Shown piece by piece: positions 6,531 to 7,428 of a DNA stretch of 7,428 nucleotides. How positions within the stretch are numbered: position 1 is the stretch's first letter; every line of letters begins with the position of its first letter. Source of the stretch: Pseudobdellovibrio sp. (GTDB lineage: Bacteria; Bdellovibrionota; Bdellovibrionia; Bdellovibrionales; Bdellovibrionaceae); assembly GCA_025449725.1 (NCBI GenBank), contig JANWIU010000052.1:1-7428 (forward strand). Direction: 5' to 3'. Position numbers and translations under genes: made by a program. The notes under the pieces are model-generated. The model was not told the DNA's origin. It worked only from the letters and a program-made list of their open reading frames with translations, and ran no database searches.

Positions 6531-7169
6531 CTACTTATTAGGCTGCGGAGTAATGCGCAGGTAAGGCTTAACCGCTTTGTAACCTTTAGGGAACAAGCGT
6601 TTAATTTCGTCTTCGTCCTTCAATGACGGAACGATAATTACATCCTGACCGTCTTTCCAGTTAACTGGAGTTGCCACTTTGTAATTGTCTGTCAGTTGCA
6701 ATGAATCGATAGTGCGCAGGATCTCTACGAAATTTCGGCCGGTACTTGCAGGGTAAGTAATGATCAAACGTACTTTTTTGTTCGGATCGATTACAAACAC
6801 TGAACGTACTGTGAAGGTATCGTTCGCATTTGGGTGAATCATATCGTACAAATTAGAAACTTTTTTATCAGCGTCAGCCAATAATGGAAAGTTCAAAGCG
6901 CAACCTTGAGTTTCGCCGATGTCTCCAACCCATTTAACATGGTCAGATAAAGGATCAACACTGAGGCCGATAACTTTTACGCCACGTTTATCGAATTCGC
7001 CTTTTAATTTAGAAACTTCGCCTAATTCAGTTGTGCACACCGGAGTGAAGTCGCGAGGATGAGAGAATAAAATGCCCCAGCTGTTGCCTAACCATTTGTG
7101 AAATGAAATCGTGCCTTCTGTGGATTCTTGTGTGAAATCCGGCGCGATATCGCCAATTCTTAATGCCAT
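6531..7169 (-). CDS. 1-Cys peroxiredoxin, Prx6 subfamily
   Basis: This 212-residue cytosolic thiol peroxidase reduces hydrogen peroxide and organic hydroperoxides. The peroxidatic site is HPRDFTPVCTTE with Cys45. Arg122 in TVRSVFVID is the likely conserved active-site arginine. The long C-terminal extension from about residue 150 onward (PASTGRNFVEILRTIDSLQL, then PVNWKDGQDVIIVPS) and the total length are typical of Prx6 proteins rather than the shorter AhpC/2-Cys type. A second cysteine, Cys90 (TQGCALNFP), occupies a position where human Prx6 also has one, so the 1-Cys call rests on subfamily similarity. A strong AGGAGG lies 4 bases upstream of the ATG. The terminator downstream indicates a single-gene unit. 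PuuD itself should not release peroxide, so a functional link to urate oxidation is not required. Confidence 0.95.
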   Translation of the reverse strand: MALRIGDIAPDFTQESTEGTISFHKWLGNSWGILFSHPRDFTPVCTTELGEVSKLKGEFDKRGVKVIGLSVDPLSDHVKWVGDIGETQGCALNFPLLADADKKVSNLYDMIHPNANDTFTVRSVFVIDPNKKVRLIITYPASTGRNFVEILRTIDSLQLTDNYKVATPVNWKDGQDVIIVPSLKDEDEIKRLFPKGYKAVKPYLRITPQPNK

Positions 7170-7342
7170 ATGACCTCCTGATAGTTAATGGACTGAATCA
7201 CAGTAAGGTAGAGGAGCTACATGCTGTAGTCCAGAATTACCGGACTGCGTTTAATTACTTTAAAGAATAGCTGCCTGTGTTAGATCTTCTCGTTATCAGT
7301 CTGAAAATGTAGTAATGAATAGATCATAACAAAGGACAAAGA
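7170..7342. promoter_or_regulatory. Divergent intergenic region between the peroxiredoxin and VOC genes
   Basis: The 173 bases between the two divergent starts must hold both promoters, or the downstream parts of them. A perfect small inverted repeat CTACA-tgc-TGTAG lies at 7217-7229. AGTCC at 7228-7232 is complementary to GGACT at both 7190-7194 and 7242-7246. No confident -35/-10 pair could be named on either strand. Any of the inverted repeats could be a regulator site, for example for a peroxide-responsive factor, but no known consensus was recognised. Confidence 0.5.
7174..7179 (-). promoter_or_regulatory. Shine-Dalgarno of the peroxiredoxin gene
   Basis: AGGAGG on the minus strand, a full consensus site 4 bases before ATG at 7169. 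It supports this start and suggests high translation, as is common for peroxiredoxins. Confidence 0.85.
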
Positions 7343-7428
7343 ATGAAATCGGCATACGGAACGATGTATTACGTGGACAGCATGAAAGACGCAGTGGCTT
7401 TTTATAGAAACATGGGCGGTACAATCGG
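7343..7428 (+). CDS. VOC/glyoxalase-superfamily protein (3' partial)
   Basis: Only the first 28 codons are in the window: MKSAYGTMYYVDSMKDAVAF, then YRNMGGTI. An opening beta-strand (GTMYYV) followed by a helix with DAVAFYRNMGG is the usual start of a vicinal-oxygen-chelate domain (glyoxalase I, bleomycin-resistance or dioxygenase-like proteins). AAAGGA at 7331-7336 lies 6 bases before the ATG, supporting this start. It is transcribed divergently from the peroxiredoxin gene. The substrate cannot be told from this fragment, and the superfamily call rests on a short pattern. Confidence 0.7.
   Translation, partial: MKSAYGTMYYVDSMKDAVAFYRNMGGTI

Noticed and set aside
6531..7169. Peroxiredoxin as a detoxifier of peroxide made by the neighbouring urate oxidase.
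   Set aside because: PuuD-type enzymes send electrons to cytochrome c instead of oxygen, and the peroxiredoxin has its own terminator, so there is no evidence for a shared unit.

Overview
The window holds part of a purine (urate/ureide) catabolism locus from a Gram-negative bacterium. Base composition is moderate, Shine-Dalgarno sites are clear, and there is a membrane urate oxidase with a cytochrome c tail. A RAYT-type transposase remnant has an N-terminal pattern I associate with Bdellovibrio-like bacteria. That placement is a tentative inference from memory; no rRNA or other taxonomic marker is present.

Layout: (1) Positions 2-4303 (+) are one uninterrupted reading frame that is already open at the left edge. 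It encodes a very large fusion protein: malate synthase, an OHCU-decarboxylase-like domain, a serine beta-lactamase-fold domain, and a two-repeat allantoicase. (2) Positions 4304-4688 are noncoding, with short direct and inverted repeats. (3) Positions 4689-5219 (+) are a RAYT/Y1-type HUH transposase broken by a single in-frame TAA; its 3' end overlaps the 3' end of puuD by 7 bases. (4) Positions 5213-6394 (-) are puuD, the integral-membrane cytochrome-c-linked urate oxidase, with a long palindrome upstream of its start. (5) Positions 6531-7169 (-) are a Prx6-type 1-Cys peroxiredoxin followed by a convincing intrinsic terminator. (6) From 7343 (+) begins a VOC/glyoxalase-superfamily gene cut by the right edge.

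Together, PuuD would oxidise urate to 5-hydroxyisourate. The fusion could decarboxylate OHCU to allantoin, cleave allantoate to ureidoglycolate, and condense the final glyoxylate with acetyl-CoA to malate. The two steps missing between the recognised domains are allantoinase and ureidoglycolate lyase/hydrolase. The beta-lactamase-fold domain, placed between the OHCU decarboxylase and allantoicase domains, is a candidate for one of them, most attractively ring-opening of allantoin. This is the most interesting point of the window and is an inference from domain order and chemistry, not a demonstrated activity.
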